64,000 nt of DNA, taken from the NCBI RefSeq assembly GCF_001458315.1, contig NZ_CYRX01000033.1, positions 372,001 to 436,000 of the forward strand. The letters are read 5' to 3'. The notes beneath the pieces were generated by a model, which worked only from the letters and a program-made list of their open reading frames with translations, did no database searches and had not been told where the DNA came from. Origin of the DNA: Thalassobacter stenotrophicus (GTDB lineage: Bacteria; Pseudomonadota; Alphaproteobacteria; Rhodobacterales; Rhodobacteraceae). Positions 1 through 8,962 of this stretch are shown piece by piece. The position numbers and the translations under genes are program-made. Every line of letters starts with the position of its first letter. The stretch's first letter is position 1.

Positions 1-1
1 G

Positions 2-445
2 CAGGAGCGGATTTATACCCGCGCGCTGATCGAAGCCGTCGCGGAGATCAACAAAGTCGGCGGCGGTATTCAGTTGCGGGTGGCGGCCCCCTCCGATGAC
101 AGCGCGCCGGATATTGCGATGCACGTGCTGGATACCCGTCCGGGTGAGGTGATGGAGAACACTGGCGTGCCTGTTCTGGAGGGGCGCGTTTTGTCCTTGG
201 GCCAAGTCATGGTCCGTGCCCGCAACAGTTGGATTGACCAAGCGGTGATTTCCATGTCAGTGGACACCCCGCGGCGGGCCATTGCGTCTGTGGTGCTAGA
301 GGAAGTTGTGCAGGCGCTGGGCCTGATGACGGACATCCGCTCACCGGTGTATCGCCGCTCAGTTTTTTCTGAGGATAGCAACTCGGGTACGCGGTTGCGC
401 GGTCAGGATGCTATGGCCATCCGCCGGCATTATCCTCCTACGTGA
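2..445 (+). CDS. DUF2927-like protein, C-terminal part (5' end outside window)
   Basis: The frame is open from the first bases of the window (codon 1 at position 2), so this is the last 147 codons of a longer gene that began upstream. The end reads LEEVVQALGL, then SVFSEDSNS, then a LRGQDAMAIRRHYPP tail. This matches my recollection of the DUF2927 pattern (EE.xQ.LGL, S.F.D, L...D...L..LY). DUF2927 proteins have no established function; the Glu-rich helix resembles a degenerate zincin helix, but no HExxH is visible here. The stop lies 12 bases before apt, so the two are probably co-transcribed. The family call is from memory of the pattern. Confidence 0.7.
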   Translation, partial: QERIYTRALIEAVAEINKVGGGIQLRVAAPSDDSAPDIAMHVLDTRPGEVMENTGVPVLEGRVLSLGQVMVRARNSWIDQAVISMSVDTPRRAIASVVLEEVVQALGLMTDIRSPVYRRSVFSEDSNSGTRLRGQDAMAIRRHYPPT

Positions 446-457
446 AAGGCACGTTTC

Positions 458-997
458 ATGGCCAACCATAAGCATGTGCGGGATTATATCCGCACGATCC
501 CCGATTTCCCGCACGAGGGAATTTTGTTTCGCGATGTGACGTCGCTGTTTGCTGATCCGCGCGGGTTGCGGTTGGCAGTGGATCAATTGCTGGCCCCCTA
601 CGCGGGCGAGAGGATTGATGCTGTCGTCGGGCTAGAGGCGCGGGGCTTTATCCTTGGCGGCGCGGTGGCGCACCAGTTGGGTACGGGGTTCGTGCCCGTG
701 CGTAAGGCGGGCAAACTGCCCGGCGCCGTACATGCCCAAGATTATGAGCTGGAATACGGCTCGGCCACAGTCGAAATCCACCAAGATGCGTTGGAGCCGG
801 GTGCGCATGTCCTCGTCGTTGATGATCTGTTAGCTACGGGCGGCACTGCAAAGGCGGGTATCAGCCTCATCGAAAAGCTGGGTGCCCAAGTCATTGGCTG
901 TGCTTTCGTGATCGACCTGCCGGAACTGGGCGGACGCAAACTGCTTGAGGGAATGGGCATGGATGTCCACACCATCTGCGATTTCGACGGGATTTAA
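458..997 (+). CDS. apt: adenine phosphoribosyltransferase
   Basis: Purine salvage enzyme converting adenine and PRPP to AMP and pyrophosphate in the cytoplasm. The 179-residue length is normal for the family. The PRPP-binding signature [14 protein letters not shown] sits at residues 118-131, preceded by the hydrophobic strand and followed by the helix expected of a type I phosphoribosyltransferase. [11 protein letters not shown] (58-68) and VRKAGKLPG (81-89) are the other conserved Apt segments. The ATG follows a GAAAGG sequence about a dozen bases upstream. It lies 12 bp behind the DUF2927-like gene and is followed by a strong terminator hairpin, so it is probably the last gene of its transcript. 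Confidence 0.97.
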   Translation: MANHKHVRDYIRTIPDFPHEGILFRDVTSLFADPRGLRLAVDQLLAPYAGERIDAVVGLEARGFILGGAVAHQLGTGFVPVRKAGKLPGAVHAQDYELEYGSATVEIHQDALEPGAHVLVVDDLLATGGTAKAGISLIEKLGAQVIGCAFVIDLPELGGRKLLEGMGMDVHTICDFDGI

Positions 998-1070
998 CGA
1001 TCTGCAAAAACGCGCGCGTTTTCTCGTAATGGTAACGCTTCGTTAACCAATAATGCGCTAACGTTTACGG

Positions 1071-1109
1071 GTGGCAGTCACCCAACTGCCGCTGCTTGCC
1101 CCATCCTAG
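1071..1109 (+). other. 12-codon GTG-started micro-ORF in front of a terminator (candidate sRNA/leader region)
   Basis: Between apt and the convergent oxidase gene, GTG at 1071 opens a 12-codon frame (roughly MAVTQLPLLAPS) whose TAG at 1107-1109 abuts the terminator stem starting at 1109. No clear ribosome binding site precedes it. It could be chance, or the stretch from about 1000 to 1150 could be a small RNA processed from the apt transcript or made independently. I cannot decide from one sequence. Confidence 0.2.
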
Positions 1110-1147
1110 ACACGCTCCGCTGTTCCCCCCGCGGAGCGTGTCGCTTT
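1109..1147 (+). terminator. Rho-independent terminator after apt
   Basis: A perfect 12-bp stem, GACACGCTCCGC (1109-1120) with GCGGAGCGTGTC (1131-1142), encloses a C-rich 10-base loop and is followed by GCTTTTTG. It terminates rightward transcripts from apt. The oxidase gene converges on it from the right, but there is no T-run in that orientation. Confidence 0.85.
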
Positions 1148-1179
1148 TTGAGGGGCAATATACGGATCATTAGGAGCTG

Positions 1180-2595
1180 TTAACGCTCTGGCAGAACCGC
1201 ACCGGGGTTCATAATGCCCATCGGATCAAGGGCTGCCTTGATCGCGCGCATCGCCACCAGTTTGCCGGGATCTCCGTACCGCTCTAGGTCCGCGACCTTC
1301 GTGCGCCCAACCCCATGCTCCGCTGAGATTGATCCGCCCATTTCGTGGACAAGGTCATGTACGCAGGCCTTGATCGCGGGGCGTAGGTTGTCATGGTCTG
1401 ATCTGGATTTGCCGTGCACCGGAAAGACGTTGTAGTGCAAGTTGCCATCGCCAAGGTGGCCAAAGCAATTGATCCGCCAATCCCCAAGTTCAGCCAGCCG
1501 GCCTGGCGCCTCGGCGATAAAGCCGGGGATGGCCGCGATGGGCACGGATATATCATGGCTTGAGACGGAGCCGATCCGGCGATTGGCTTCCGGGATTTGT
1601 TCGCGAATGGCCCAAAACTCGGCGCGTTGGGTTTCTGATTGCGAAATCACCCCGTCGCTGACCAGCCCTCCGTCAAACGCCTCGGCAAACAGGGCCTCCA
1701 GCGCGTCTTGGGCCACAAGCGTGCCAGAGGTGCCCACATCAATCAGGACCATCCATTCCGGCGGGGTCTCGAACGGGGCGCGCACATCTGGGCCAACCTC
1801 TGCAAGGAAATCAAGCCCCATACGGTGCATCAATTCAAAGGCAGAAATCGCCTCACCCAGATGCTTCCGCCCAAGCGAAAGCAGCTCAAGCGCGGCCTTT
1901 GGGCCGGGCACCGCCAAAAGTGCAGTGGCCTGCGATGATGGGCGCGACACCAGTTTGAGCGTGGCCGCCGTGATAATGCCCAGCGTCCCCTCGGAGCCGA
2001 TCAGAAGGTGGCGCAGGTCATACCCTGTGTTGTTTTTGCGTAGCGCCGACAGCCCGTGGTGAATCGTGCCGTCGGGCAGAACCGCCTCAATCCCAAGCAC
2101 CAGATCGCGCGTGTTGCCGTAGCGCAGGACGTTCACGCCGCCTGCATTGGTTGCAAGGTTGCCGCCGATGCGCGCGGACCCCTGTGAGGCCAGCGAAAGG
2201 GGAAAGAGCCGATCCGCATCAGCGGCAGCCTTTTGGATCGCCTCAAGGATGACACCGGCCTCAACCACCATGTTAAACCCATCGGGATCAATATGGCGGA
2301 TGGCTGTCATCCGCTCCATCGACAGGATCACCGGCATCGGGCCGTCGGGGGCCATTTGTCCGCCCACCAGCCCTGTGCCGCCGCCATATGGCACCACGCC
2401 CACCCGCGCGTCATTACAGATGCGCAAAACCGTGGCGACCTCGTCCGTAGTGGCAGGGGCAATCAGCAGCCCCCCCGCAGAGGCGTAGCGCCCACGCGGC
2501 TCCTCCAGATAGGCGGGTGTTAGTTCGCGAAAGCAGGCGGGGGGCAGGGCTGCGCGCAACGCGGCCTCGGCGGTATCAAAGGGATGCAAGGTCAT
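1180..2595 (-). CDS. FAD-binding oxidase (GlcD / D-lactate dehydrogenase / D-2-hydroxyglutarate dehydrogenase type)
   Basis: FAD-linked oxidase acting on a 2-hydroxy acid. The N-terminal PCMH/FAD-binding-4 domain shows PYGGGTGLVGGQ, and later GSARIGGNLATNAGG and the IGSEGTLGIIT segment. The C-terminal FAD-oxidase domain has GHLGDGNLHYN, whose His residues are metal or substrate ligands in relatives, and ends with SAEHGVGR. I place the start at the ATG at 2593-2595 (protein beginning MTLHPFDTAEAAL, 471 aa) because the longer frame would overlap the neighbouring hydrolase and its extra residues look non-coding; no strong ribosome binding site precedes either start. It lies 41 bp behind the hydrolase gene on the same strand. 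The exact substrate (glycolate, D-lactate or D-2-hydroxyglutarate) cannot be read from sequence alone. Confidence 0.88.
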   Translation of the reverse strand: MTLHPFDTAEAALRAALPPACFRELTPAYLEEPRGRYASAGGLLIAPATTDEVATVLRICNDARVGVVPYGGGTGLVGGQMAPDGPMPVILSMERMTAIRHIDPDGFNMVVEAGVILEAIQKAAADADRLFPLSLASQGSARIGGNLATNAGGVNVLRYGNTRDLVLGIEAVLPDGTIHHGLSALRKNNTGYDLRHLLIGSEGTLGIITAATLKLVSRPSSQATALLAVPGPKAALELLSLGRKHLGEAISAFELMHRMGLDFLAEVGPDVRAPFETPPEWMVLIDVGTSGTLVAQDALEALFAEAFDGGLVSDGVISQSETQRAEFWAIREQIPEANRRIGSVSSHDISVPIAAIPGFIAEAPGRLAELGDWRINCFGHLGDGNLHYNVFPVHGKSRSDHDNLRPAIKACVHDLVHEMGGSISAEHGVGRTKVADLERYGDPGKLVAMRAIKAALDPMGIMNPGAVLPER

Positions 2596-2636
2596 GTGTG
2601 GGGAACTACGCAGCTCGTTAGGGAAGGCCAGTGTGT

Positions 2637-3479
2637 TTAGTCGTTTGTTGGGGCGTTCAGCCACTGGGGCATCAACACGCGCACTGTGGGCTGTGAGGGT
2701 AGGTTCCGCAAGGAGACTTCCATGCTGTGCGCACCATCGCGTTCAATCACGAAGCCCTCTGCGGCCATGCCCTCCAGAAAACGGTCAAGCGATGAGAGTG
2801 AAAACCAATGCATCGGAATGACCAATGAGGACCGAAGGCGGGCCACAATCGCCGTCATTGTTTCGAGTGGCACAGTAAAGCCGCCGTCGATAGGGGCCAT
2901 CACCACGTCCAAACGTCCGATCGCGGCGTACTGAGCGGCGTTGGGTTCATGGTGCAAGTGGCCAAGGTGCCCGATGCACAGGCCACCGACTTCAAACACA
3001 AAGACCGAATTACCGTTTTCAATTCGCCCATTGTCAAATCGGTTGCGGATATCGGTCGAGACTGAGCGGACCAAGACTTCACCCAGATCAAGGTGGTGGT
3101 CGGCGGACATGCCGCGCGTCTCCGACCAGCCACGCAGAACATGGGGGATTGCAGGGTCCGGAAAGTCGGTGAAGTGCGTTGTGTGCGCGCGGTTCATCGT
3201 GACGACGTCCGGGATCATGGGGGTAGCCCCAATAAAGCCGGAATAATCCGTGACCAGTCGCAGCCCGCCGTGAGTTTCGATCAGGAACATCGCATGGTCT
3301 ATGAAATGAATACGGGTGGTGAATTCGTCGGGCAGGGGTGTGCCGTAGGCGGCCTTTTGGATGTATTCCAAGCCCGGTGCCGCGTCAGCGATGGCGATGC
3401 AATGACTGGGCCTGCGGTCTTGCGCGGCGGCGGTAAACGGCAGGGCAAGCAAAAGGCAGGTCGCGAACAATCTCAGCAT
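2637..3479 (-). CDS. secreted MBL-fold metallo-hydrolase
   Basis: 280-residue protein with a cleavable signal peptide (MLRLFATCLLLALPFTAAAQ), so probably periplasmic. The mature part carries the pattern of UlaG-like metallo-beta-lactamase-fold hydrolases: FIDHAMFLIET and LVTDYSG near the N-terminus, an RAHTTHFTD stretch in place of the usual HxHxDH, a GHLGHLHH segment, an Asp in PIDGG and a final IPMHWF histidine. The first metal motif is therefore a variant. The start is supported by an AGAGGAG sequence a few bases upstream of the ATG. Substrate unknown. It lies 63 bp below the RimJ-like gene on the same strand and may be an independent unit. Confidence 0.85.
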   Translation of the reverse strand: MLRLFATCLLLALPFTAAAQDRRPSHCIAIADAAPGLEYIQKAAYGTPLPDEFTTRIHFIDHAMFLIETHGGLRLVTDYSGFIGATPMIPDVVTMNRAHTTHFTDFPDPAIPHVLRGWSETRGMSADHHLDLGEVLVRSVSTDIRNRFDNGRIENGNSVFVFEVGGLCIGHLGHLHHEPNAAQYAAIGRLDVVMAPIDGGFTVPLETMTAIVARLRSSLVIPMHWFSLSSLDRFLEGMAAEGFVIERDGAHSMEVSLRNLPSQPTVRVLMPQWLNAPTND

Positions 3480-3542
3480 CGGGGCACTCCTCTTTCCAGA
3501 CGAAAAGATAGAGCGGTGCTGCCCACAGGCAATTGCAGGTCG

Positions 3543-4127
3543 TTAACCAGCGTCTGTGCGGCCCCGCCGGTCATGGCGCAGGTTGGCATAAAGCACATGG
3601 GTGCGCCAACGGTTCGCGATTTGTAGATAGCTCTGCGCAACGCCTTCGTACTTGAACCCACAATGTTCGAGCACCCCGCGCGACGGGGTGTTTTCGGGCA
3701 AACATGCGGCCTCAATCCGGCTCAGGTCGAGGGCATGGAACGCGTGATGCACAGTCGCCTTAATCGCCTCGGACATATAGCCTTGGCGGGCAAAGGGTGC
3801 ACCGATCCAATAGCCCAAGGTGCCCGATTGCGCGGGCCCCCGGCGGATATTGTCCAGTGTGAGGGCGCCCATAAGCGCCCCGTCTTGGCGGCGTTCAAGG
3901 AATAGGGCCATGGCCGAACCGCTCGTCCACGCGCGCTGGGCCCAATAGATGCGGTTGGTGAACGCCTTGCGGGTCAGGTGATCAGCGGCCCAAGCCGGCT
4001 CCCACGGTTGTAGGAAGTCGGCCGACTGCGCGCGCAAACCCGTCCAGGCACGAAAGTCACTGTGCGCAGGCAGGCGGAGCGTCATGCGCTCAGTCTCGAT
4101 CCTGACTTTCCGCGTGCGGCCCAGCAT
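3543..4127 (-). CDS. GNAT acetyltransferase, RimJ/RimL type
   Basis: 194-residue GNAT-fold N-acetyltransferase. The beginning (ETERMTLRLPAHSDF, then FLQPWEPAW) and the acetyl-CoA-binding segment GYMSEAIKAT plus IEAACLPENTPSRGVLEHCGF are typical of the RimJ/RimL branch that acetylates protein N-termini (ribosomal proteins S5 and L12 in enterobacteria). Its ATG overlaps the stop of the M16 peptidase gene (TAATG), so the two are translationally coupled and this is probably the last gene of the ctaC-thrC transcript. The substrate in this organism is not known. Confidence 0.85.
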   Translation of the reverse strand: MLGRTRKVRIETERMTLRLPAHSDFRAWTGLRAQSADFLQPWEPAWAADHLTRKAFTNRIYWAQRAWTSGSAMALFLERRQDGALMGALTLDNIRRGPAQSGTLGYWIGAPFARQGYMSEAIKATVHHAFHALDLSRIEAACLPENTPSRGVLEHCGFKYEGVAQSYLQIANRWRTHVLYANLRHDRRGRTDAG

Positions 4128-5389
4128 TAGGCGATCAGCCGCTCCACGAGGGCGTCGCGGTGTGGCATGTCACCGACGGGGCCATAGCTTGCGATCGCTG
4201 GTGTGGCCTTGGCGCAAAGGGCGGCGGCATGGGCGCGAACAGCGGCGGCATCCACAGCGTCGATTTTGGCCACGGATTCCTCAAGCGGCGGCACCCGGTC
4301 CCAGATCGCGACCACACGGGCCAAACGTTCCGCACGTGACGAGGGACTTTCGAGACCCATCAGCATGCCCGCCTTCATCTGTGCGCGTGCGCGATCAACT
4401 TCAACGGCCGAGATGTCGTCGCCTGCGCGCTTCAACTCATCAATGATAAGGTGGGTCAGGCCGGCCACATCCTCAGCGCCGGTGCCCGCATAGACCGTCA
4501 TCATACCGCTGTCGTTAAATGCGCCGACTTGAGCAAAAATCGTGTAGCACAGGCCGCGTTTTTCGCGCGCCTCTTGGAACAAGCGGGATGACATCCCGCC
4601 GCCCAAGGCAGCCGCATAAATCTGCGCGGTGTAGATTTCATCGTCGCGGTAGCCGGGTTGTTCAAACGCGAGAGCCACATGGGCTTGTTCTAGCGTTTTG
4701 ACTTGTTGGAACGCGCCGCCCTTGAACTGAGCGGGCTGTGCCAACCCTGCGGTGCCCGGCGTCAGGTGGCCAAAGGTCGCCTCGGCCAGCCGCACCAATG
4801 CGTCGTGATCAACCGCACCGGCGGCCGACAGGATCATCTGTTCGGGGCCGTAGTGTTCGTTCACAAAACCCGACAGGTCCGTGCGACCAAAGGCCTTTAC
4901 CCGCTCGGACGGGCCAAGGATCGTGCGGCCAATCGGTTGCTCGGGGTAGGCGGCCTCTTGCAGCCAATCAAAGATAATGTCGTCGGGCGTATCCAGCGAC
5001 TGCCCGATCTCTTGCAAGATCACGCCGCGCTCAACCTCAATCTCACGCTCGTCAAAGGTGGGGTTCAGCAGAATGTCCGAGATTAGGTCAACGGCCAGTG
5101 GCACATCATCCTTGAGCACGCGGGCATAATAGGCCGTTACCTCACGGGAGGTGTAGGCGTTGATGTAGCCGCCTACGTCCTCAATTTCCTCGGCGATTTG
5201 CAGCGCGCTGCGCCGTGCCGTGCCCTTGAACGCCATATGCTCTAGGAAGTGGGCGATGCCGTTCTGCTCCAACCGCTCATGGCGGCCCCCAGCGCTGACC
5301 CAGATACCAACGGCCGCAGATTGCAGCCCCGGCATGTATTCCGTTACAACGCGAAAGCCGTTGGAAAGGCGGTGAACTTGCGTGCTCAT
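4127..5389 (-). CDS. M16 family zinc peptidase (mitochondrial processing peptidase-like)
   Basis: 420-residue insulinase-family peptidase of the short, beta-MPP-like type. The inverted zinc motif HFLEH is at residues 47-51 (His47, Glu50, His51), followed by the conserved MAFKGT. The downstream acidic stretch ERGVILQEI carries the third ligand region. The C-terminal half has the family's GMSSRLFQEAREKRGLCY substrate-binding segment. No signal peptide is visible, so it is probably cytoplasmic. It overlaps thrC by 4 bp (ATGA) and the RimJ-like gene by one base. Placement behind thrC is common in alphaproteobacteria; the natural substrate is not established. Confidence 0.93.
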   Translation of the reverse strand: MSTQVHRLSNGFRVVTEYMPGLQSAAVGIWVSAGGRHERLEQNGIAHFLEHMAFKGTARRSALQIAEEIEDVGGYINAYTSREVTAYYARVLKDDVPLAVDLISDILLNPTFDEREIEVERGVILQEIGQSLDTPDDIIFDWLQEAAYPEQPIGRTILGPSERVKAFGRTDLSGFVNEHYGPEQMILSAAGAVDHDALVRLAEATFGHLTPGTAGLAQPAQFKGGAFQQVKTLEQAHVALAFEQPGYRDDEIYTAQIYAAALGGGMSSRLFQEAREKRGLCYTIFAQVGAFNDSGMMTVYAGTGAEDVAGLTHLIIDELKRAGDDISAVEVDRARAQMKAGMLMGLESPSSRAERLARVVAIWDRVPPLEESVAKIDAVDAAAVRAHAAALCAKATPAIASYGPVGDMPHRDALVERLIA

Positions 5390-6786
5390 TGATGGGTTCC
5401 TACGCTGATCCGATCGCGGATCAGCTCTTCGAGGTCGGTGAGATCATTCTCGACGCGGGTCACGCGTTCAGGCCGGTCAAACAGATCGGCCATGCGGGGC
5501 GGTAGCGCGGGGTGGTGCCCGGTCGCGTCTTTGACGGCGGCGGGGAATTTCGCAGGGTGCGCGGTGGCCAGTGTGACCATCGGCGTGGCGCCTTGGTGGT
5601 CTTCGGCGACCTTCACACCAATGGCCGAGTGGGGGCAAAGCACCTCGCCCGTGCGGGCCAAGGCATCTGTGATCATCGCAGATGTATCTTCCTCTGACAC
5701 ACGGCCCGAGGCGTAGATATCGCGCAAAGTTTCAAGCGCACCTTGGGAGACATGGAACCCCCCCGCCTTTAGCTCCGCCATCAATTGCGAAACGGCCGCG
5801 CCATCGCGGTCATATGCGTCGAACAATGCGCGCTCAAAGTTGGAAGACACCTGAATGTCCATCGACGGGCTGATCGAGGGGATCACGCTGTCGGTCACAT
5901 AACCGCCAGTCATAAGGCAGCGGTGCAGGATGTCGTTTTGGTTCGTCGCCACGACCAGTTTTTCGATGGGCAGGCCCATGCGCTTGGCGATGTAGCCCGC
6001 GAAGATGTCGCCAAAGTTGCCCGTGGGCACCGTAAAGCTGATGGGGCGGTGCGGCGCACCAAGCGATATCGCGGAGGAGAAATAGTATACGACCTGCGCC
6101 AGAACCCGGGCCCAGTTGATGGAATTCACGCCAGCCAACCGCACGCCATCGCGGAAGTCGAAGTCGTTGAACATATCCTTCAGGCGCGCTTGGCAATCAT
6201 CGAAATCACCCGTTAGTGCGAGGGCGTGGACGTTATCCTCGGTCGGGGTGGTCATCTGACGGCGCTGCACCTCAGAGACACGGCCATGGGGATAGAGGAT
6301 GAACACATCCACATTCGACAGGCCACGAAACGCCTCAATCGCGGCAGAGCCAGTGTCGCCTGAGGTCGCGCCGACGATAGTCACGCGCTTGCCACTGCGG
6401 CTCAGGGCTTCTTGGAACATCTGACCGATCAGCTGCATCGCAAAGTCTTTGAACGCCAGTGTTGGACCGTGGAACAGTTCCAGCAGGAAATGGTTCGGCG
6501 CCAGTTGCACAAGGGGCGCGCGGGCATCATGCCCAAAGCCCGCATAGGCCTTGGCGATCAGGTCCGCAAAGACTTCGTCCGTGAAGGTATCACCGACGAA
6601 GGGGCGCATGACCCGAAAGGCGATTTCTTCATACGACAAGCCCGCCATTGCCGCGATATCACCATGGCTGAGCGTTGGGATTGTCTCGGGGACGTACAGC
6701 CCGCCATCCCGGGCAAGGCCCGTCAGCATCGTGTCTTCAAAGCTCAGAGCGGGGGCGTTGCCGCGGGTTGAGATATATCGCATCAC
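5386..6786 (-). CDS. thrC: threonine synthase
   Basis: PLP enzyme converting O-phosphohomoserine to threonine, the last step of threonine synthesis. 466 residues, the long form usual in Proteobacteria. The N-terminus MMRYISTRGNAP and YVPETIP are typical; the cofactor lysine is Lys113 in HGPTLAFKDFAMQL; GATSGDTGSAA forms the phosphate-binding loop. It lies in the cta gene cluster, 13 bp behind the SURF1 gene and overlapping the M16 peptidase by 4 bp. lysC at 18505-19752 supplies the first step of the same aspartate-family pathway. Confidence 0.97.
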   Translation of the reverse strand: MMRYISTRGNAPALSFEDTMLTGLARDGGLYVPETIPTLSHGDIAAMAGLSYEEIAFRVMRPFVGDTFTDEVFADLIAKAYAGFGHDARAPLVQLAPNHFLLELFHGPTLAFKDFAMQLIGQMFQEALSRSGKRVTIVGATSGDTGSAAIEAFRGLSNVDVFILYPHGRVSEVQRRQMTTPTEDNVHALALTGDFDDCQARLKDMFNDFDFRDGVRLAGVNSINWARVLAQVVYYFSSAISLGAPHRPISFTVPTGNFGDIFAGYIAKRMGLPIEKLVVATNQNDILHRCLMTGGYVTDSVIPSISPSMDIQVSSNFERALFDAYDRDGAAVSQLMAELKAGGFHVSQGALETLRDIYASGRVSEEDTSAMITDALARTGEVLCPHSAIGVKVAEDHQGATPMVTLATAHPAKFPAAVKDATGHHPALPPRMADLFDRPERVTRVENDLTDLEELIRDRISVGTHQ

Positions 6787-6799
6787 ACAGGCCTGTTTT

Positions 6800-7465
6800 T
6801 CATGGTTTCCGCCTCATACGCCACATCCAAAGGAGTGTCATCCCCAACCACACAGCCGCGAGGCCGAACCACGTGATCGCGTAGCTCAGGTGGTCGTTGG
6901 GAATGGTGCCGCTGTCGACGGGATAGGGGGTGAGGGCACGCTGGGTCGGTGTGGTTTCGCGCGCAATAATCAGCGTAGGCTCCGCACCAAGATGGTTGGC
7001 CATTGTGGGGACATTGCGGGCAAACCAAATGGCGCGGTTCGTGTCGGTTTCCGGGGTCGAGGAATTGATCTCATTGGGCCAATGCAGGTTGCCGGTGACC
7101 GTGACGTTGCGGTCCGCGCGTGTTGCATCCTTTAGCTCAAGCGGGAGGAACCCCAGATCGACCATGATGCGGCGACCGTCCAGATCCAGTGCTTGGATCA
7201 CGCGGTAGCCTGCGCCGAGGCCTTTGGCGGATGCCAATACGTGGATCTCAGGGCCGGTCAGTGTACCGGAAGCGGTGACGGCAAGGTACTTATCGGCTTC
7301 TTCGGAGGGGGCGGCGGGCAGAGGGGCGGGGGCATCAAAGATGCGCGCGTCAATCTCTGCGAGGATCGCGTTTTTCCACGCGAGGCGTTCAACCTGCCAC
7401 ATCCCAAGGGACAGCAGAACACCACAGCCGATCAGGCCAAGAAGGACAGGAAAGATAAAGCGCAT
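6800..7465 (-). CDS. SURF1 family cytochrome oxidase assembly protein
   Basis: Membrane protein needed for heme a insertion into subunit I of aa3 oxidase. I start it at the ATG at 7463-7465 (MRFIFPVLLGLIGC, 221 aa), which has AAAGGG upstream; the longer frame adds 17 unlikely residues. It shows the family layout: one N-terminal membrane segment with GMWQVERLAWK, a periplasmic domain, and a second membrane segment near the C-terminus (SYAITWFGLAAVWLGMTLL). It follows subunit III by 75 bp and precedes thrC by 13 bp, fitting the oxidase biogenesis cluster. Confidence 0.92.
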   Translation of the reverse strand: MRFIFPVLLGLIGCGVLLSLGMWQVERLAWKNAILAEIDARIFDAPAPLPAAPSEEADKYLAVTASGTLTGPEIHVLASAKGLGAGYRVIQALDLDGRRIMVDLGFLPLELKDATRADRNVTVTGNLHWPNEINSSTPETDTNRAIWFARNVPTMANHLGAEPTLIIARETTPTQRALTPYPVDSGTIPNDHLSYAITWFGLAAVWLGMTLLWMWRMRRKP

Positions 7466-7540
7466 GGATGTCACCCTTTCAACGAAAAGCAGCGCGAGGT
7501 TCCCCCCGCGCTGCAAAAGCTGCGTGTTGTTGCGGCGAAC

Positions 7541-8344
7541 CTAGAGGCCCCAGATATAGACCGCAAAGAACAGGAACAACCAGACAACGTCCACAAAGTG
7601 CCAATACCATGCAGCGGCTTCAAAACCGATGTGACGCTCGGCGGTGAAGTGGCCTGCACGGACGCGCAGGTAGCAGATGAACAGGAAGATCGTCCCGATG
7701 ATCACGTGCACGCCGTGGAACCCTGTCGCCATAAAGAAGTTGGCGAAGAATTTGTCGCCGCTGAATGACCAGTCTTGGTCGACCAACAGGTAGTGGTATT
7801 CGTAGGCTTGGAAGAACGTGAACACGATGCCGAGGATAACGGCGGCCAGCAGGCCATGCTCTACGTCGCGGCGTGGGCCGCCGTGGACCAGCGCGTGGTG
7901 CGACCATGTTACCGCAGCACCCGACAACAGCAGGATCAGCGTGTTGATCAGCGGCAGGTGCAGGGGATCAACTTGGTAGAACACTGGGGGCACATAGGTG
8001 GAGCCCACATATTCGTTCATCGGATAGATCGTGTGCTTGAAAAAGCTCCAGAACCATGCGGCGAAGAACATAACTTCGGACATGATAAAGAAGATAAAGC
8101 CATAGCGCAGGCCGATTTGAACCACGGGTGTGTGATCGCCTGCGTGGCTTTCGCGGATAACGTCAGCCCACCATGCGTACATTGTGAACAGAACCGCTAC
8201 AAAGCCCATGCCGAACAGGTAGGGGCCAGAGCCGTGCATCCAAAGCACCGCGCCGAATAGCATAACAAAGCCGCCCACAGAGCCCACGAAGGGCCACACC
8301 GAGGGTGGCAGGATGTGATAGTCGTGATTTTTGGCACCAGCCAT
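7541..8344 (-). CDS. ctaE: cytochrome c oxidase subunit III
   Basis: 267-residue integral membrane subunit of the aa3-type oxidase. The sequence begins [18 protein letters not shown], close to the N-terminus of alphaproteobacterial and mitochondrial COX3, and has seven hydrophobic segments; FFWAFFHSS-type residues appear here as [12 protein letters not shown], and the C-terminal [10 protein letters not shown] and [14 protein letters not shown] are diagnostic. It lies 21 bp downstream of ctaG. Subunit I (ctaD) is not in this window, as is usual for the group, where ctaD sits elsewhere. Confidence 0.97.
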   Translation of the reverse strand: MAGAKNHDYHILPPSVWPFVGSVGGFVMLFGAVLWMHGSGPYLFGMGFVAVLFTMYAWWADVIRESHAGDHTPVVQIGLRYGFIFFIMSEVMFFAAWFWSFFKHTIYPMNEYVGSTYVPPVFYQVDPLHLPLINTLILLLSGAAVTWSHHALVHGGPRRDVEHGLLAAVILGIVFTFFQAYEYHYLLVDQDWSFSGDKFFANFFMATGFHGVHVIIGTIFLFICYLRVRAGHFTAERHIGFEAAAWYWHFVDVVWLFLFFAVYIWGL

Positions 8345-8365
8345 GGGTGTCCCTCCGGTCTTCTT

Positions 8366-8962
8366 TTAGTTTGTCTGTGTCTGCGGTGTGAACGTCGTCA
8401 CACCGGCGAATTCTTCGGGCATGTCCGTCACGTGGAACGTGTAGGACAGGGTAATTTCGGAAATGCCTTTGGCTTCTAGGTCGTCCACCATGTCGGGGTC
8501 CACATAGAATGTCACGGGCATTGTGATCCGCTCACCGGGCATCAAGACCTGCTCTTGAAAGCAGAAGCACTCGATCTTGGCGAAATACAGACCAGCCGCG
8601 AATGGGGCCACGTTGTAGCTGGCGGTGCCGGCCACAGGCTTATTCGTCGGGTTGTAGGCCTCATAAAAGGCGAGGCCGGTTTCACCGATGCGAATTTCCA
8701 TCTCACGCTGGACGGGTTTGAACTCCCACGGCATATCGCTTGCCTTGGAGGCGTCAAAGCGGACGTTAATCGTCCGATCCAGAACTTCGATGTTGGAGCC
8801 GTCCGAGATAGCGGTCGTGCCGCCATAGCCGGTCACGCGGCAAAACAGATCGTACAGAGGCACCGAGGCCCAGCCGAGCGAACCCATGCCGATAACCACC
8901 GCAGTCGTTTGTGCAACGACACGGCCATTGTCTGACAACCCTCTGAACCAGCTCAGGATCAT
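8366..8962 (-). CDS. ctaG: cytochrome c oxidase assembly protein CtaG (Cox11 type)
   Basis: Copper chaperone that delivers Cu(B) to subunit I. It has 198 residues, one N-terminal membrane segment (about residues 17-35) and a periplasmic beta-rich domain. The copper-binding CFCF motif is at residues 132-135 (Cys132, Cys134) in the context KIECFCFQEQ, followed by the MPVTFYVDP segment conserved in Cox11. Its ATG overlaps the stop of the upstream small membrane-protein gene by 4 bp. This is the Cox11 family, not the unrelated Bacillus CtaG. Confidence 0.96.
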   Translation of the reverse strand: MILSWFRGLSDNGRVVAQTTAVVIGMGSLGWASVPLYDLFCRVTGYGGTTAISDGSNIEVLDRTINVRFDASKASDMPWEFKPVQREMEIRIGETGLAFYEAYNPTNKPVAGTASYNVAPFAAGLYFAKIECFCFQEQVLMPGERITMPVTFYVDPDMVDDLEAKGISEITLSYTFHVTDMPEEFAGVTTFTPQTQTN

